Counted from the stretch's first letter, positions 17,098-26,412 are shown. The stretch is DNA of 64,000 bases from SPJN01 sp965229935 (GCA_965229935.1 CBDDKB010000002.1:682001-746000); one strand, 5' to 3'. The notes: generated by a model not told the origin, from the letters alone. A program made the numbers and translations.

Positions 17098-18573
17098 ATG
17101 GTAGCAGTAGACAAAACGAAAGAGCAGGTCGCAGCTCTTGCTGAAAAGTATGAGCATGGCTGGGCCACCGACATTGAATCTGATTACGCGCCCAAGGGCC
17201 TGAATGAAGATATTGTCCGCTTTATCTCAGCAAAGAAGAACGAACCTGACTGGATGCTGGATTGGCGGCTTGATGCCTATCGCCGTTGGTTGAGCATGGA
17301 CGAGCCGAATTGGGCCCGTGTGGAACATCCCAAGATCGATTATCAGGACGCCTATTATTACGCCCAACCAAAAAGCATGGCAGAAAAACCCAAAAGCCTT
17401 GATGAGGTTGATCCAGAATTGCTGCGCACCTATGAAAAGCTTGGCATCCCGCTAGAGGAACAGAAAATCCTAGCGGGTGTTGAGGGGTATGAGCGTAAGG
17501 TCGCCGTTGATGCGGTGTTTGATTCTGTGTCTGTCGGCACAACCTTTAAAAAAGAGCTGGCCGATGCTGGCGTGATCTTCTGTTCTATATCTGAAGCTAT
17601 TCAGGACTATCCTGATTTGGTGAAGAAATATCTCGGCTCCGTCGTGCCGGTGACCGATAACTTCCATGCAACACTGAATTCGGCAGTCTTCTCTGATGGC
17701 TCATTCGTTTATGTACCTGAAGGGGTGCGTTGCCCTATGGAGTTGTCCACCTATTTCCGGATCAATGCGGAAAATACAGGCCAGTTTGAACGGACGCTGA
17801 TCATCGCGGATAAAGGCTCATACGTGTCGTATTTGGAAGGCTGCACAGCCCCGATGCGGGACGAGAACCAGCTTCACGCAGCCGTGGTTGAGCTGATCGC
17901 GCTTGATGATGCAGAGATTAAATATTCCACCGTTCAAAATTGGTATCCCGGTGACGAAGACGGCAAGGGCGGCATTTATAATTTCGTGACGAAACGTGGC
18001 CTGTGCGCCGGGCGCAACTCCAAAATTTCGTGGACCCAGGTTGAAACTGGTTCTGCCATTACATGGAAATATCCGTCTTGTGTGTTGCGTGGTGATAATT
18101 CAGTGGGGGAGTTTTACTCCATCGCCATTACCAATAATCGCCAGCAGGCAGATACCGGGACCAAGATGATCCATCTTGGCAATAATACGCGGTCGCGCAT
18201 CATCTCAAAGGGGATTTCAGCGGGCCGTTCTGACCAGACCTATCGTGGGCTTGTCTCCATGCACCCGAATGCATCAGGCGCGCGGAACTATACCCAGTGT
18301 GACAGTCTGCTGATCGGCAAGACCTGCGGCGCCCATACGGTGCCTTACATCGAATCGCGCAATCCCGATGCGCAGATAGAACATGAGGCTACGACCTCTA
18401 CCATTTCAGAAGATCAATTATTTTACTGCCGTCAGCGCGGCATCCCCGAGGAAGAGGCCGTGACACTGATCGTCAATGGCTTTTGTCGGGAGGTGTTGCA
18501 GCAATTGCCGATGGAATTTGCGGTCGAAGCGCAAAAACTTGTCGGTATTTCCCTTGAAGGCAGCGTCGGTTAG
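17098..18573 (+). CDS. sufB: Fe-S assembly scaffold SufB
   Basis: Core subunit (491 residues) of the SufBCD scaffold on which nascent Fe-S clusters form. The beta-helix region contains FVYVPEGVRCPMELSTYFRI, GSYVSYLEGCTAPM and NYTQCDSLLIGKTCGAH, and the C-terminal domain contains IEHEATTSTISEDQLFYCR. These include the conserved Cys and Glu positions used for sulfur and iron handling in E. coli SufB. The start is ATG at 17098, preceded by an AGGGACGGA-like ribosome site and 22 bp behind the desulfurase. It is followed after 6 bp by sufC. Confidence 0.98.
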   Translation: MVAVDKTKEQVAALAEKYEHGWATDIESDYAPKGLNEDIVRFISAKKNEPDWMLDWRLDAYRRWLSMDEPNWARVEHPKIDYQDAYYYAQPKSMAEKPKSLDEVDPELLRTYEKLGIPLEEQKILAGVEGYERKVAVDAVFDSVSVGTTFKKELADAGVIFCSISEAIQDYPDLVKKYLGSVVPVTDNFHATLNSAVFSDGSFVYVPEGVRCPMELSTYFRINAENTGQFERTLIIADKGSYVSYLEGCTAPMRDENQLHAAVVELIALDDAEIKYSTVQNWYPGDEDGKGGIYNFVTKRGLCAGRNSKISWTQVETGSAITWKYPSCVLRGDNSVGEFYSIAITNNRQQADTGTKMIHLGNNTRSRIISKGISAGRSDQTYRGLVSMHPNASGARNYTQCDSLLIGKTCGAHTVPYIESRNPDAQIEHEATTSTISEDQLFYCRQRGIPEEEAVTLIVNGFCREVLQQLPMEFAVEAQKLVGISLEGSVG

Positions 18574-18579
18574 GAGCCT

Positions 18580-19350
18580 ATGTCAGTGAGTACCCCTCTT
18601 TTAGAAATCAATGATCTTCATGCCCGTGTTGAAGACAAGCCCATTTTGAAGGGCCTGTCCCTGACCATTAATGATGGTGAGGTTCACGCCATTATGGGCC
18701 CCAATGGCGCGGGCAAGTCCACGCTGTCCTATGTGATTGCAGGACGTGACGGGTATGAGATTACCGGCGGGTCGATCAAATTCCGTGGTCAGGACATTAC
18801 TGAGATGGAGCCTGAGGAGCGTGCCGCGCTGGGCCTGTTTCTTGCCTTTCAATATCCGATTGCAATCCCGGGTGTCGGCACAGCGACGTTCCTGCGCACA
18901 GCGGTGAATGAACAGCGTAAGGCGCGCGGTGAGGATGAGCTTGATGCCATCGGCTTTTTGAAGGCTATGCGTGCGGCTGCCAAGCCCCTGAATATCACGG
19001 ATGACATGTTGAAGCGCGCAGTTAATGTCGGCTTTTCAGGTGGTGAGAAAAAGCGGAATGAAGTGCTGCAAATGACCATGCTGGAACCCAGCATGTGTGT
19101 GCTTGATGAAACAGATTCAGGGCTCGACATCGATGCCCTGCGTGTTGTGGCCGATGGCGTGAATGCCCTGCGCGGGCCCGACAAAAGCTTTTTGGTGATT
19201 ACCCATTACCAGCGGTTGCTGGATTATATCGTGCCTGATTTTGTGCATGTTTTGGCTGATGGGAAAATCGTCAAGTCAGGCGATAAGTCTCTGGCGCTTG
19301 AGCTTGAGCAGACAGGCTATGCCGAAATCCAACAGGGGCTTTCTGCGTAA
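18580..19350 (+). CDS. sufC: Fe-S assembly ATPase SufC
   Basis: ABC-type ATPase (256 residues) that binds SufB and SufD and drives scaffold rearrangement during cluster assembly; it is cytoplasmic and not a transporter subunit. Walker A GPNGAGKST, the SufC-specific Q-loop region LGLFLAFQYPIAIPGV, signature FSGGEKKRNEVLQ and Walker B MCVLDETDSGLDIDAL are all intact. The stop overlaps the start of sufD by one base (TAATG), implying translational coupling. Confidence 0.98.
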   Translation: MSVSTPLLEINDLHARVEDKPILKGLSLTINDGEVHAIMGPNGAGKSTLSYVIAGRDGYEITGGSIKFRGQDITEMEPEERAALGLFLAFQYPIAIPGVGTATFLRTAVNEQRKARGEDELDAIGFLKAMRAAAKPLNITDDMLKRAVNVGFSGGEKKRNEVLQMTMLEPSMCVLDETDSGLDIDALRVVADGVNALRGPDKSFLVITHYQRLLDYIVPDFVHVLADGKIVKSGDKSLALELEQTGYAEIQQGLSA

Positions 19351-20540
19351 TGGCTGACCTAACCACATTTGTTGATGAAGGCATCGCCTGGCTAAAGGCA
19401 AATGCGCCGCAGGATAGTGGTGTGGTGGATGCCCGTTCGGCTGGTGCTAAGGCGCTGGCTGTTTTTGGTCTGCCGTCAAAGCGGGTTGAGGCATGGAAAT
19501 ATACTGACCTGCGCCGTTTTCTTGCTGCCTCGAACAGTAATGCGAAATCGTCCTGTTTGGCGGATATGGTTGCTCCGCAAATCACCTTGTCGCGGGCCGG
19601 TGTTGCGGTTTGTGAATTGCCCGCGGGTATTCAGCGCCTTGAGGATGTACCCTTTGCGGTTACAGATGGCATTTCTGCGTTGCGCGCTGGCGCGGCGACA
19701 GGATCCCTCACATTAGAAATTGGTGAGGGCGCCGAAGGCCCTGTGCACATTTTGAACGAGGGTGGCGCAAACCAGATCACAATTACGGTGAAGAAGTTTG
19801 CCAGCCTGACTTTGCTGGAGTCAGTTGTGGGTGATGGGCTGTCTCAAACGCGGCTGTTAATTATGGCGGAGGATGGTGCCACTGTACGCCATGTGCGGCT
19901 GAAGGATAGCCCCGCTGACAGTGCTGAATTGACTGAGCTTAGTGTGAAGCTGGGGCGAGATGCCACCTATGAGCAGGTCGGGGTTGTTCTGAACGCAGGT
20001 CAAACGCGCTTATCTATCGATGCTGATCTATCGGCAAGCGGGTGTCATATGCGTTTGAATGGTGCAGCCTTACTGGATGGGCAAGACCATTTTGATTTGG
20101 CCGCGCGCACCAATCACGCTGTGCCCCATTGTGACAGCCATCAATTGTACAAGATGGTGGCGGCAGACAAGGCCCACGGCATTATGCAGGGTTTGATTAA
20201 TGTTGCAGAGGGGGCGGATCAAACGGATGCGCATCTTCTGTCAAAAAGCTTGTTACTGGATGCCACCGCAACCATTCATCAAAAACCGGAACTGACAATT
20301 TTTGCAGACGAAGTTGTGTGCAGCCACGGTGCAACATGCGGTGCCCTTGATGCCGATGCCTTGTTTTATCTGCGGTCTCGCGGTGTGCCGGAACGTCAGG
20401 CGCGGGCCTTGTTGGTTGCGGCTTTTTTGGATGATGTGTTGGAGCCTCTCGAAGCATGGAGCGATGGTGAAAAACTGACAAACATTCTGCGCACCGCGAT
20501 GCAATCGCGCTTTGATGCTATTGTGCAGGGACATGGCTGA
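19350..20540 (+). CDS. sufD: Fe-S assembly protein SufD
   Basis: SufB paralogue (396 residues) that completes the SufBC2D scaffold. Conserved elements are the N-terminal VEAWKYTDLRRFL block, the beta-helix core, the region HCDSHQLYKMVAADKAHGIMQG written here only in part (CDSHQLYKMVAADKAHGI), and the C-terminal ADEVVCSHGATCG and FYLRSRGVPERQAR, which include the conserved His. The start ATG at 19350 shares a base with the sufC stop and the stop shares a base with sufS (TGATG). Confidence 0.95.
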   Translation: MADLTTFVDEGIAWLKANAPQDSGVVDARSAGAKALAVFGLPSKRVEAWKYTDLRRFLAASNSNAKSSCLADMVAPQITLSRAGVAVCELPAGIQRLEDVPFAVTDGISALRAGAATGSLTLEIGEGAEGPVHILNEGGANQITITVKKFASLTLLESVVGDGLSQTRLLIMAEDGATVRHVRLKDSPADSAELTELSVKLGRDATYEQVGVVLNAGQTRLSIDADLSASGCHMRLNGAALLDGQDHFDLAARTNHAVPHCDSHQLYKMVAADKAHGIMQGLINVAEGADQTDAHLLSKSLLLDATATIHQKPELTIFADEVVCSHGATCGALDADALFYLRSRGVPERQARALLVAAFLDDVLEPLEAWSDGEKLTNILRTAMQSRFDAIVQGHG

Positions 20541-21763
20541 TGACTGCTTTTGATCCTTATAAGGCGCGCGAAGATTTTCCCATTCTGGCAACAGAAGCCC
20601 ACGGCAAACCGCTGGTCTATCTTGACAGCGCTGCATCGGCGCAAAAGCCACGCGCTGTAATGGATGCGATGGTTGATGTGATGGAAAGCTCGTACGCCAA
20701 TGTGCATCGGGGCATCCATTATCTGTCCAACAAGGCGACCGATTTGATGGAAGCATCGCGGGCGCGTGTCGCTGACTTTCTTGGGGCTGGGCATCCCAAT
20801 GAAGTGATCTTTACGCGCGGCGCGACCGAAGCTGTGAACTTGGTAGCCTATGGCTGGGCCATGGAGCGGCTGGGTGAGGGGGATGAAATCATCCTGTCAG
20901 TCGCCGAACATCATGCCAATATTGTGCCTTGGCATTTCTTGCGAGAGCGGAATGGTGTTGTTCTAAGGTGGGTGCCCCTGCGCGAGGATCATAGCCTTGA
21001 TATGGAGGCCTATGCGGCAGCCTTTTCACCAAAAACCAAATTGGTGGCGATGGGGCATATGTCGAATGCGTTGGGCACAATCAATCCCGCGCAACAGATT
21101 GTTGATATCGCCAAGGGGCACAATGTTCCTGTTCTGCTTGATGGGTGTCAGGCCGTGCCGCACTTCCCTGTGAATGTGCAGGAGCTTGGCTGTGACTTTT
21201 ACGTCTTTTCTGCGCACAAGCTGTATGGGCCGACAGGCGTCGGCTGCTTGTGGGCTAAACCTGAACTGTTGGAAGGCATGGCCCCCTTCCAAGGTGGTGG
21301 TGAGATGATTGATCAGGTAACAGAGGAGGCTGTCACCTATGGCAAGCCCCCACATCGGTTTGAGGCTGGCACGCCCGCTATCGTCGAGATTATCAGCCTG
21401 ACTGCTGCAATCGATTATGTCGAAAGCTTTGATCGGGCAGCGATTATGGCGCATGAGCGTGCCTTGCTGGACAGGGCGATGGCAGGTCTTGCCAATCTGC
21501 AATCAGTTGAAACCTACGGCAATGTGCAGGACAAGGGCGCGATTGTGTCTTTCAATGTTAGGGGGGCGCACGCTTCTGACGTTGCGGTTCTGCTTGATCG
21601 GCAGGGGGTTGCCGTCCGCTCCGGCCATCACTGCGCGCAGCCCTTGATGACGCGTTTGGGGGTAACGGCAACGGCGCGTGCCTCATTCGGGTTATATAAC
21701 ACGGTCGAGGATGTGGATGCGTTCTTAGCCGCGCTCGAAAAAGCAGAAGGTATGCTGCTATGA
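20540..21763 (+). CDS. sufS: cysteine desulfurase SufS (group II)
   Basis: Group II PLP desulfurase (407 residues) that hands persulfide sulfur to the Suf scaffold. Start region YLDSAASAQKP, HRGIHYLS, the PLP lysine in FSAHKLYGPTG, and the catalytic Cys in RSGHHCAQPLM mark the SufS/CsdA group. It normally needs a SufE or SufU partner; none is encoded in the window. Its start overlaps the sufD stop and its end overlaps sufT (ATGA). Confidence 0.96.
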   Translation: MTAFDPYKAREDFPILATEAHGKPLVYLDSAASAQKPRAVMDAMVDVMESSYANVHRGIHYLSNKATDLMEASRARVADFLGAGHPNEVIFTRGATEAVNLVAYGWAMERLGEGDEIILSVAEHHANIVPWHFLRERNGVVLRWVPLREDHSLDMEAYAAAFSPKTKLVAMGHMSNALGTINPAQQIVDIAKGHNVPVLLDGCQAVPHFPVNVQELGCDFYVFSAHKLYGPTGVGCLWAKPELLEGMAPFQGGGEMIDQVTEEAVTYGKPPHRFEAGTPAIVEIISLTAAIDYVESFDRAAIMAHERALLDRAMAGLANLQSVETYGNVQDKGAIVSFNVRGAHASDVAVLLDRQGVAVRSGHHCAQPLMTRLGVTATARASFGLYNTVEDVDAFLAALEKAEGMLL

Positions 21764-22128
21764 GCGGCAGCCTGTTTGATCTTGTTGAAAGTGCAAAGGC
21801 CGGTCAGGGCAGCCTGATCGACCCTGAACAATTGCGCGACGATGTGATCGCAGGCATCAAAACTGTTTACGATCCAGAAATCCCTGTTGATGTATGGGAA
21901 TTAGGCCTGATCTATCGGCTTGACGTCGATCAGGATGGCAAGGTCGATGTGGATATGACATTGACAGCCCCCAATTGCCCGGTTGCTGATTTGATCCCGC
22001 GCAATGTCGCCAAGGCGATTGAACAGGTTGATGGCGTGTCAGAGGTGGCAGTTGATCTTGTCTGGTCACCTGCATGGGACAAATCCCGCATGTCAGAAGA
22101 AGCGCGGCTGCTTCTTGATATGTTCTAG
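21760..22128 (+). CDS. sufT: SufT-type Fe-S maturation protein (MIP18/DUF59)
   Basis: A 122-residue DUF59/MIP18-family protein in the position typical for sufT. The core DPEIPVDVWELGLIY, the Cys-bearing MTLTAPNCPVAD and the C-terminal VWSPAWDKSRMSEEARLLL are the family signature. SufT-like proteins assist maturation or delivery of Fe-S clusters; the molecular step is not firmly established. The 4-bp overlap with sufS (ATGA) suggests coupled translation. Confidence 0.93.
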   Translation: MSGSLFDLVESAKAGQGSLIDPEQLRDDVIAGIKTVYDPEIPVDVWELGLIYRLDVDQDGKVDVDMTLTAPNCPVADLIPRNVAKAIEQVDGVSEVAVDLVWSPAWDKSRMSEEARLLLDMF

Positions 22129-22155
22129 GGGAATGCTTATTTTAGGATTATGGGA

Positions 22156-22572
22156 ATGAAAGAACGACCACAGGCGATTACACTGACGCAATCAGCGACA
22201 GACCATGTACGGTCCATCATGGATGGGGCGGACAAGGACTATATTGGCCTGCGTCTTGGCCTGAAATCGGGCGGTTGCGCCGGGTTTACCTATTCCATGG
22301 ATTATGCCGAAGAAGTTAACCCAATGGATGAGGTGATTGAGGATAAGGGCGTCCGCGTTCTGATCGACCCAAAGGCGATCCTGTATCTTTTGGGCACAGA
22401 AATGGATTGGGAAGAAAGCAAGTTTGAAAGCGGCTTTGTTTTCACCAACCCGAATGAGGCCAGCCGTTGCGGCTGTGGCGAAAGCGTGTCTTTTTCAATT
22501 GATGGCAAGACACCGCAGACCTTGGAAGAAATGGGTGTGATCCCGCCGCCGCTTCCTGGCACTAAATCCTGA
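22156..22572 (+). CDS. sufA: A-type Fe-S carrier SufA/IscA
   Basis: HesB/IscA-type carrier (138 residues) that accepts a cluster from the Suf scaffold and passes it to target proteins. The three cluster Cys are visible: GLKSGGCAGFTY and the C-terminal SRCGCGESV. Start choice: the frame opens with ATG at both 22150 and 22156; AGGA at 22144-22147 is 8 nt from the second and only 2 nt from the first. The C-terminus extends about 20 residues past the CGC motif, longer than most IscA proteins. Last clear Fe-S gene of the operon. Confidence 0.94.
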   Translation: MKERPQAITLTQSATDHVRSIMDGADKDYIGLRLGLKSGGCAGFTYSMDYAEEVNPMDEVIEDKGVRVLIDPKAILYLLGTEMDWEESKFESGFVFTNPNEASRCGCGESVSFSIDGKTPQTLEEMGVIPPPLPGTKS

Positions 22573-22591
22573 TATTGTTCAGGCGGTTTGC

Positions 22592-22966
22592 TTGGCAATC
22601 TCTCCCCAATATGCAACCTATCTGGTTGAACTGTTTGAGCCTGTTGGTGCCATCAAGGTGCGCCGCATGTTTGGCGGCGCGGGGCTATTCTATCAAAATG
22701 TGATGATTGCGCTTTATGCCGGGGACACGATCTATCTGAAGGTCGATGCCGAAAGCGACCCAGTATTTGAGGGTGAGGGGTTAGAGCCATTTGTTTACGA
22801 AACACAGAATGGCAGGCGCGCGGTGATGTCGTTCCGGCAAATGCCCGAAAGCTGTTTTGATGACCCGGATGAATTGTCTGATTGGGCGCGACTTGCCATT
22901 GATGCTGCCTTCCGCGAAGATGCCAAGAAACCGGCATCAAAGCGTAAGCGGAAGGATGTGTTATGA
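22592..22966 (+). CDS. TfoX N-terminal domain protein
   Basis: A 124-residue protein with the TfoX-N fold: KVRRMFGGAGLFYQNVMIAL near the N-terminus and the VMSFRQMPESCFDD stretch. In gammaproteobacteria TfoX (Sxy) regulates competence genes, but short TfoX-N proteins elsewhere have no proven role. The start is TTG at 22592 with AGGCGG 5 nt upstream; no ATG occurs before the conserved core, so the TTG is preferred. The C-terminus is Lys/Arg-rich (KKPASKRKRK). It overlaps the DinB-like gene by 4 bp (ATGA). It follows sufA after 19 bp and may ride on the suf transcript. Confidence 0.8.
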   Translation: MAISPQYATYLVELFEPVGAIKVRRMFGGAGLFYQNVMIALYAGDTIYLKVDAESDPVFEGEGLEPFVYETQNGRRAVMSFRQMPESCFDDPDELSDWARLAIDAAFREDAKKPASKRKRKDVL

Positions 22967-23478
22967 AACCCCGGTATTTCCAGATGATGGCGCGCTATCA
23001 TTCACGGGCCAATGATGCGATCTATGATGCGTGTGCTCAATTATCTGATGATGACCGGCGCAAGGATATGGGGGCTTTTTTCGGGTCTGTTCACAACACG
23101 CTAAACCATATCTATGTCATTGATATTATCTGGCATGATCGCTTTGTCGGTAAACCTGACAAAGGATATGCAACCGGTACGATACTGCATGATGAGTTTG
23201 ATGCCCTGCGGTCGGCACACAAAGCCCATGATGACTATATGCTGTCTTGGGCAAATGATCTGACGAAAGACAATATCATGTCGCCCCTATCATGGAACAG
23301 GATCGACGGTACCCCGATGGAGGTGCCTCATCGTGTGATGGTTTACACGCAGCTTTTCAATCATGCGACGCATCACCGGGGGCAGGTTCCTTGCCTGTTG
23401 ACCCAGTTGGGGCAGGACGGACCGGTGCTAGATGTGCCGCCGATTTTGATGGATGAGCTTTTCGATGCGTATCATTGA
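22963..23478 (+). CDS. DinB-family protein
   Basis: A 171-residue four-helix protein of the DinB/YfiT superfamily. The putative metal histidines are in SVHNTLNHIYVID and NHATHHRGQ, the usual three-His arrangement. Family members include thiol-dependent transferases and stress proteins, but no substrate can be assigned. The ATG overlaps the end of the TfoX-N gene by 4 bp and its own end overlaps the next gene by 14 bp, so the three form a coupled unit. Confidence 0.82.
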   Translation: MKPRYFQMMARYHSRANDAIYDACAQLSDDDRRKDMGAFFGSVHNTLNHIYVIDIIWHDRFVGKPDKGYATGTILHDEFDALRSAHKAHDDYMLSWANDLTKDNIMSPLSWNRIDGTPMEVPHRVMVYTQLFNHATHHRGQVPCLLTQLGQDGPVLDVPPILMDELFDAYH

Positions 23479-24499
23479 AGTAACGGCCCCGGCAGGGCAT
23501 GAAGATTCCATTCGTGCTATCGGCGAAAAACATGGTGCGCGAGATGTTTGGACCAATGTGGACGAAGGCAATAGCCGCTGCATTGTTCGTCTACTTGTCG
23601 ACCGTCACAAACAACAGGCGATTATCGATGCCTGCCAGACCCTGTTTGGCGGCACAGATACGTGGCGCTTGGTCCTTATCCCAGTTGAAGGAGTTGTAAC
23701 CGCAATTCCCACATCGGTTGCCGCGAAAATTGAATCCCGTCCGACATTTCGAAAAAGCGCCACCGTCACGCGGGAGGAGCTTTACCTCGATATGGTGGAT
23801 GGGGGTCAGTTGACCTCCAACTACTTATTGTTCGTTGTGTTGTCGACCATTGTCGCGGGGATAGGGCTCGTTACAAATTCCGTTGCAGTCATCATTGGGG
23901 CGATGGTAATCGCGCCCCTGTTGGGGCCGACATTGGCGTTCTCCTTCGGGTCAGTTCTGGGGGACAAGGCGGTGATCTGGCGGTCAGGGGTGACGCTGAC
24001 GATCGGGCTGGGCCTTGCTATCGGCCTTGCTACCCTGTGGGCCTATCTGTTTGGCGTTGATGCGTCAGGTTATGAATTGCAGGCGCGCACCTTAGTTGGG
24101 TTTGATGCCTTTGTTCTGGCATTGGCGTCAGGTGCCGCAGCTGTTCTGTCTATCTCATCAGGTGCGGCAAGTGCGCTGGTGGGGGTGATGGTCGCCGTTG
24201 CCCTGTTGCCGCCTGCTGTTGTGTGTGGGTTTTTGTTGGGCTTGGGCTATGTGGACGCGGCGATTAAGGCGGCGACATTGCTGGCGGTCAACCTTGCCTC
24301 TGTCGGGTTCGCCGCACAGGTCGTGTTTCTTTATCGCGGGTTGCGGCCCCGTACATTGAAAGAACAAAAGGGTGCCCGCGGCGTCAATCTGGTGACGCTG
24401 GTCGCATGGCTGATTTTGATCGGCGCGCTGGTTGTGCTGATTGGATTTTCAGAACCTTACAATTTCTTTGGTCAGGCGGGGTCTATGCTGGGTCAATAG
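23465..24499 (+). CDS. DUF389 integral membrane protein
   Basis: A 344-residue DUF389 protein: a cytoplasmic N-terminal ~90-residue alpha/beta domain (MRIIEVTAPAGHEDSIRAIG) followed by a membrane region with about six hydrophobic segments. The characteristic VIIGAMVIAPLLGPTLAF and the Ala/Gly-rich segments around ALVGVMVAVALLPPAVV are present. Function is unknown. Start choice: ATG 23453 is possible, but ATG 23465 has GAG 7 nt upstream and begins at the conserved domain. Its last 17 bases overlap the convergent panC. Confidence 0.85.
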   Translation: MRIIEVTAPAGHEDSIRAIGEKHGARDVWTNVDEGNSRCIVRLLVDRHKQQAIIDACQTLFGGTDTWRLVLIPVEGVVTAIPTSVAAKIESRPTFRKSATVTREELYLDMVDGGQLTSNYLLFVVLSTIVAGIGLVTNSVAVIIGAMVIAPLLGPTLAFSFGSVLGDKAVIWRSGVTLTIGLGLAIGLATLWAYLFGVDASGYELQARTLVGFDAFVLALASGAAAVLSISSGAASALVGVMVAVALLPPAVVCGFLLGLGYVDAAIKAATLLAVNLASVGFAAQVVFLYRGLRPRTLKEQKGARGVNLVTLVAWLILIGALVVLIGFSEPYNFFGQAGSMLGQ

Positions 24500-25358
24500 G
24501 CCAATTGTCGATCAGGCGGGCCTTGCCCACCTGTGTGGCGATAAAGGCGCGGGCGGGGCGGGTGACGTCGCCTTCGACGATTTGTAGATCCGCAGCATCC
24601 CGCACCTCGAAATAATCCCATTCTGTGATGCCTGCCTCCGCAAGAATAGACGCGCTTGCTGCAATGGCTTCCGCGGCGGTTTTCCCACTCTTTACAAGCG
24701 TCGCCACATTTGACAGTGCCTTGTGCAAGGACAGGCCCTGCTGACGATCCTCTGCAGTTAGATATTTGTTGCGGGATGATGTGGCAAGCCCGTCTTTATC
24801 GCGCACCAGCGGGGCGCCGATTACCTCAACCGGGATGTTCAGGTCTGCCACCATACGTTTGATGACCTGTAATTGTTGATAGTCTTTTTCGCCAAAGATG
24901 GCGACATCGGGCAAGGCCTGTAGCAATAGCTTGGACACGACGATCGCGACGCCACCGAAAAAATGTGGACGACTTTCGCCACACAGGCCGCTGGTGATGC
25001 CGGTGATAGAGATGCTGGTGGAAAAGCCGTCAGGATACATTTCCGATCCAGACGGGGCATAGATCAGATGGCCGCCATGATCTTTCACAAGTTCAGCATC
25101 TGTCGTTTGGGTGCGTGGGTAGGCGTCAAAATCCTCATGCGGGGCAAACTGCGTCGGGTTCACGAAGATGGACACGATGATTTTGTCAGCGTGCTTCTTT
25201 GCCTCTTCAATCAGTGACATGTGACCGATGTGGAGCGCGCCCATCGTTGGTACGAGGGCGATGCGCAAGCCATTGTCACGCCACGATTTCACCTGATCGC
25301 GCAAATCCGCGACGGTGCGAGCGGTTGGCAGGCAATTGCTGTCTAGGTCAAGGGCCAT
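24483..25358 (-). CDS. panC: pantothenate synthetase
   Basis: ATP-dependent enzyme (291 residues) that joins pantoate and beta-alanine to make pantothenate, the coenzyme A precursor. The HxGH motif is in PTMGALHIGHMSLI; FVNPTQFAPHEDFDAYPR, FGEKDYQQL and the KMSKS-like TSSRNKYL follow. Start choice: the frame is open 65 codons further upstream (to 25553), but ATG 25358 has AGGA 8 nt upstream and gives the family length. panB is not adjacent. The 3' end overlaps the convergent DUF389 gene by 17 bp. Confidence 0.96.
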   Translation of the reverse strand: MALDLDSNCLPTARTVADLRDQVKSWRDNGLRIALVPTMGALHIGHMSLIEEAKKHADKIIVSIFVNPTQFAPHEDFDAYPRTQTTDAELVKDHGGHLIYAPSGSEMYPDGFSTSISITGITSGLCGESRPHFFGGVAIVVSKLLLQALPDVAIFGEKDYQQLQVIKRMVADLNIPVEVIGAPLVRDKDGLATSSRNKYLTAEDRQQGLSLHKALSNVATLVKSGKTAAEAIAASASILAEAGITEWDYFEVRDAADLQIVEGDVTRPARAFIATQVGKARLIDNWPIDPA

Positions 25359-25455
25359 AATGCGTGTCCTTTTGGCAAGAAGTGGGGGCATGATGCCCCG
25401 TTTTGTGATCATTGCAAGCGGCAACCATGTCGCGACCCGATTGGGCCTGTGATGC

Positions 25456-25484
25456 TTGACCCGGCTGGTCAGCCTGCCCATGAT
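25456..25484 (+). promoter_or_regulatory. putative promoter of mipZ
   Basis: TTGACC (25456-25461), 17-base spacer, CATGAT (25479-25484). Transcription would start near 25491 and rule out the two in-frame start codons upstream of 25522. The -10 matches consensus at 4 of 6 positions, so this is tentative. Confidence 0.35.
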
Positions 25485-25521
25485 CCGGCACACTTTTTCT
25501 GTGATTCTTTTGCGGGGTTTT

Positions 25522-26412
25522 ATGTCCAATCCGATCAGCGGTGCCATTCCCAATGCGCCTAAGGGCTATGCGACCGGCCGGGTGACCGACCGGGCCCATT
25601 TCATTGTACTGGGCAATGAAAAAGGCGGGTCTGGCAAGTCTACCACGGCGATGCATGTGGTGACGGCCTTGCTGACCATCGGGCATAAGGTGGCGACCAT
25701 TGATCTTGATGGGCGTCAACGGTCTTTGACGCGCTATATGGAAAATCGAAAGACGTTTTGCGAGGCAAATGGGGTGACCCTGCCTTGCGCAGATTTCCAT
25801 ACGCTTACATTGTCAGAGGCACCGACACGTGCGGAGGCTGAGAAAGAGGAAATTGCCGCCTTCCAAGCCTTGCTTGATCAACATTTGCACACAAAAGACT
25901 TCATCGTGATTGACTGCCCCGGTTCCGACACACATTTGGCGCGGCTGGGGCATTCCATTGCCGATACGCTTATTACGCCGATGAATGATTCCTTTGTGGA
26001 TTTTGACCTGTTGGGGCGGATCAACCCTGAAACCTATGACGTGTTGGAGCCCAGCCTTTATGCAGAGCTTGTCTGGGACAGCCGCAAACGTCGTATGATG
26101 CGAGACAGGCGGTCTATTGACTGGATTGTCATGCGCAACCGTTTGCAGCAATTCGACGCCAAAAACAAACAACGCGTGGGGGAGGCACTGAATATCCTGT
26201 CAGAACGGATCGGGTTTCGTGTTGCCCCCGGCTTTAACGAGCGGGTGATTTATCGCGAGCTTTTTCCCAAGGGGTTGACTCTGCTTGACCTGAAAAACAG
26301 CAGCGCTGGCATCAAAATGTCGATGAGCCATGTTGCAGCGCGCAACGAGGTGCGCGAACTTTTAACCTGTCTTGAGCTTGAGGGCGTGTCGGATCGTTCC
26401 TATATGATCTAA
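25522..26412 (+). CDS. mipZ: division-site ATPase MipZ (ParA family)
   Basis: Deviant ParA-type ATPase (296 residues) that forms a polar gradient on the nucleoid and inhibits FtsZ assembly away from midcell in alphaproteobacteria. Diagnostic sequence: GNEKGGSGKSTTAMHV (deviant Walker A), VATIDLDGRQRSLTRYMENR and IVIDCPGSD (Walker B). The spacing and the RQRSLTRY block separate MipZ from ordinary ParA. The frame is open from 25456, but ATG 25522 agrees with the family N-terminus and with the likely promoter; the ribosome site (GGGG, 4 nt upstream) is weak. No parB is nearby. It is followed after 20 bp by a J-domain protein. Confidence 0.92.
   Translation: MSNPISGAIPNAPKGYATGRVTDRAHFIVLGNEKGGSGKSTTAMHVVTALLTIGHKVATIDLDGRQRSLTRYMENRKTFCEANGVTLPCADFHTLTLSEAPTRAEAEKEEIAAFQALLDQHLHTKDFIVIDCPGSDTHLARLGHSIADTLITPMNDSFVDFDLLGRINPETYDVLEPSLYAELVWDSRKRRMMRDRRSIDWIVMRNRLQQFDAKNKQRVGEALNILSERIGFRVAPGFNERVIYRELFPKGLTLLDLKNSSAGIKMSMSHVAARNEVRELLTCLELEGVSDRSYMI

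Noticed and set aside
25385..25399. GGGGCATGATGCCCC palindrome with a T4 run, as a terminator
   Set aside because: It lies between the divergent starts of panC and mipZ, where no upstream plus-strand transcript needs ending; the stem is only 5-7 bp and the T-run is short.
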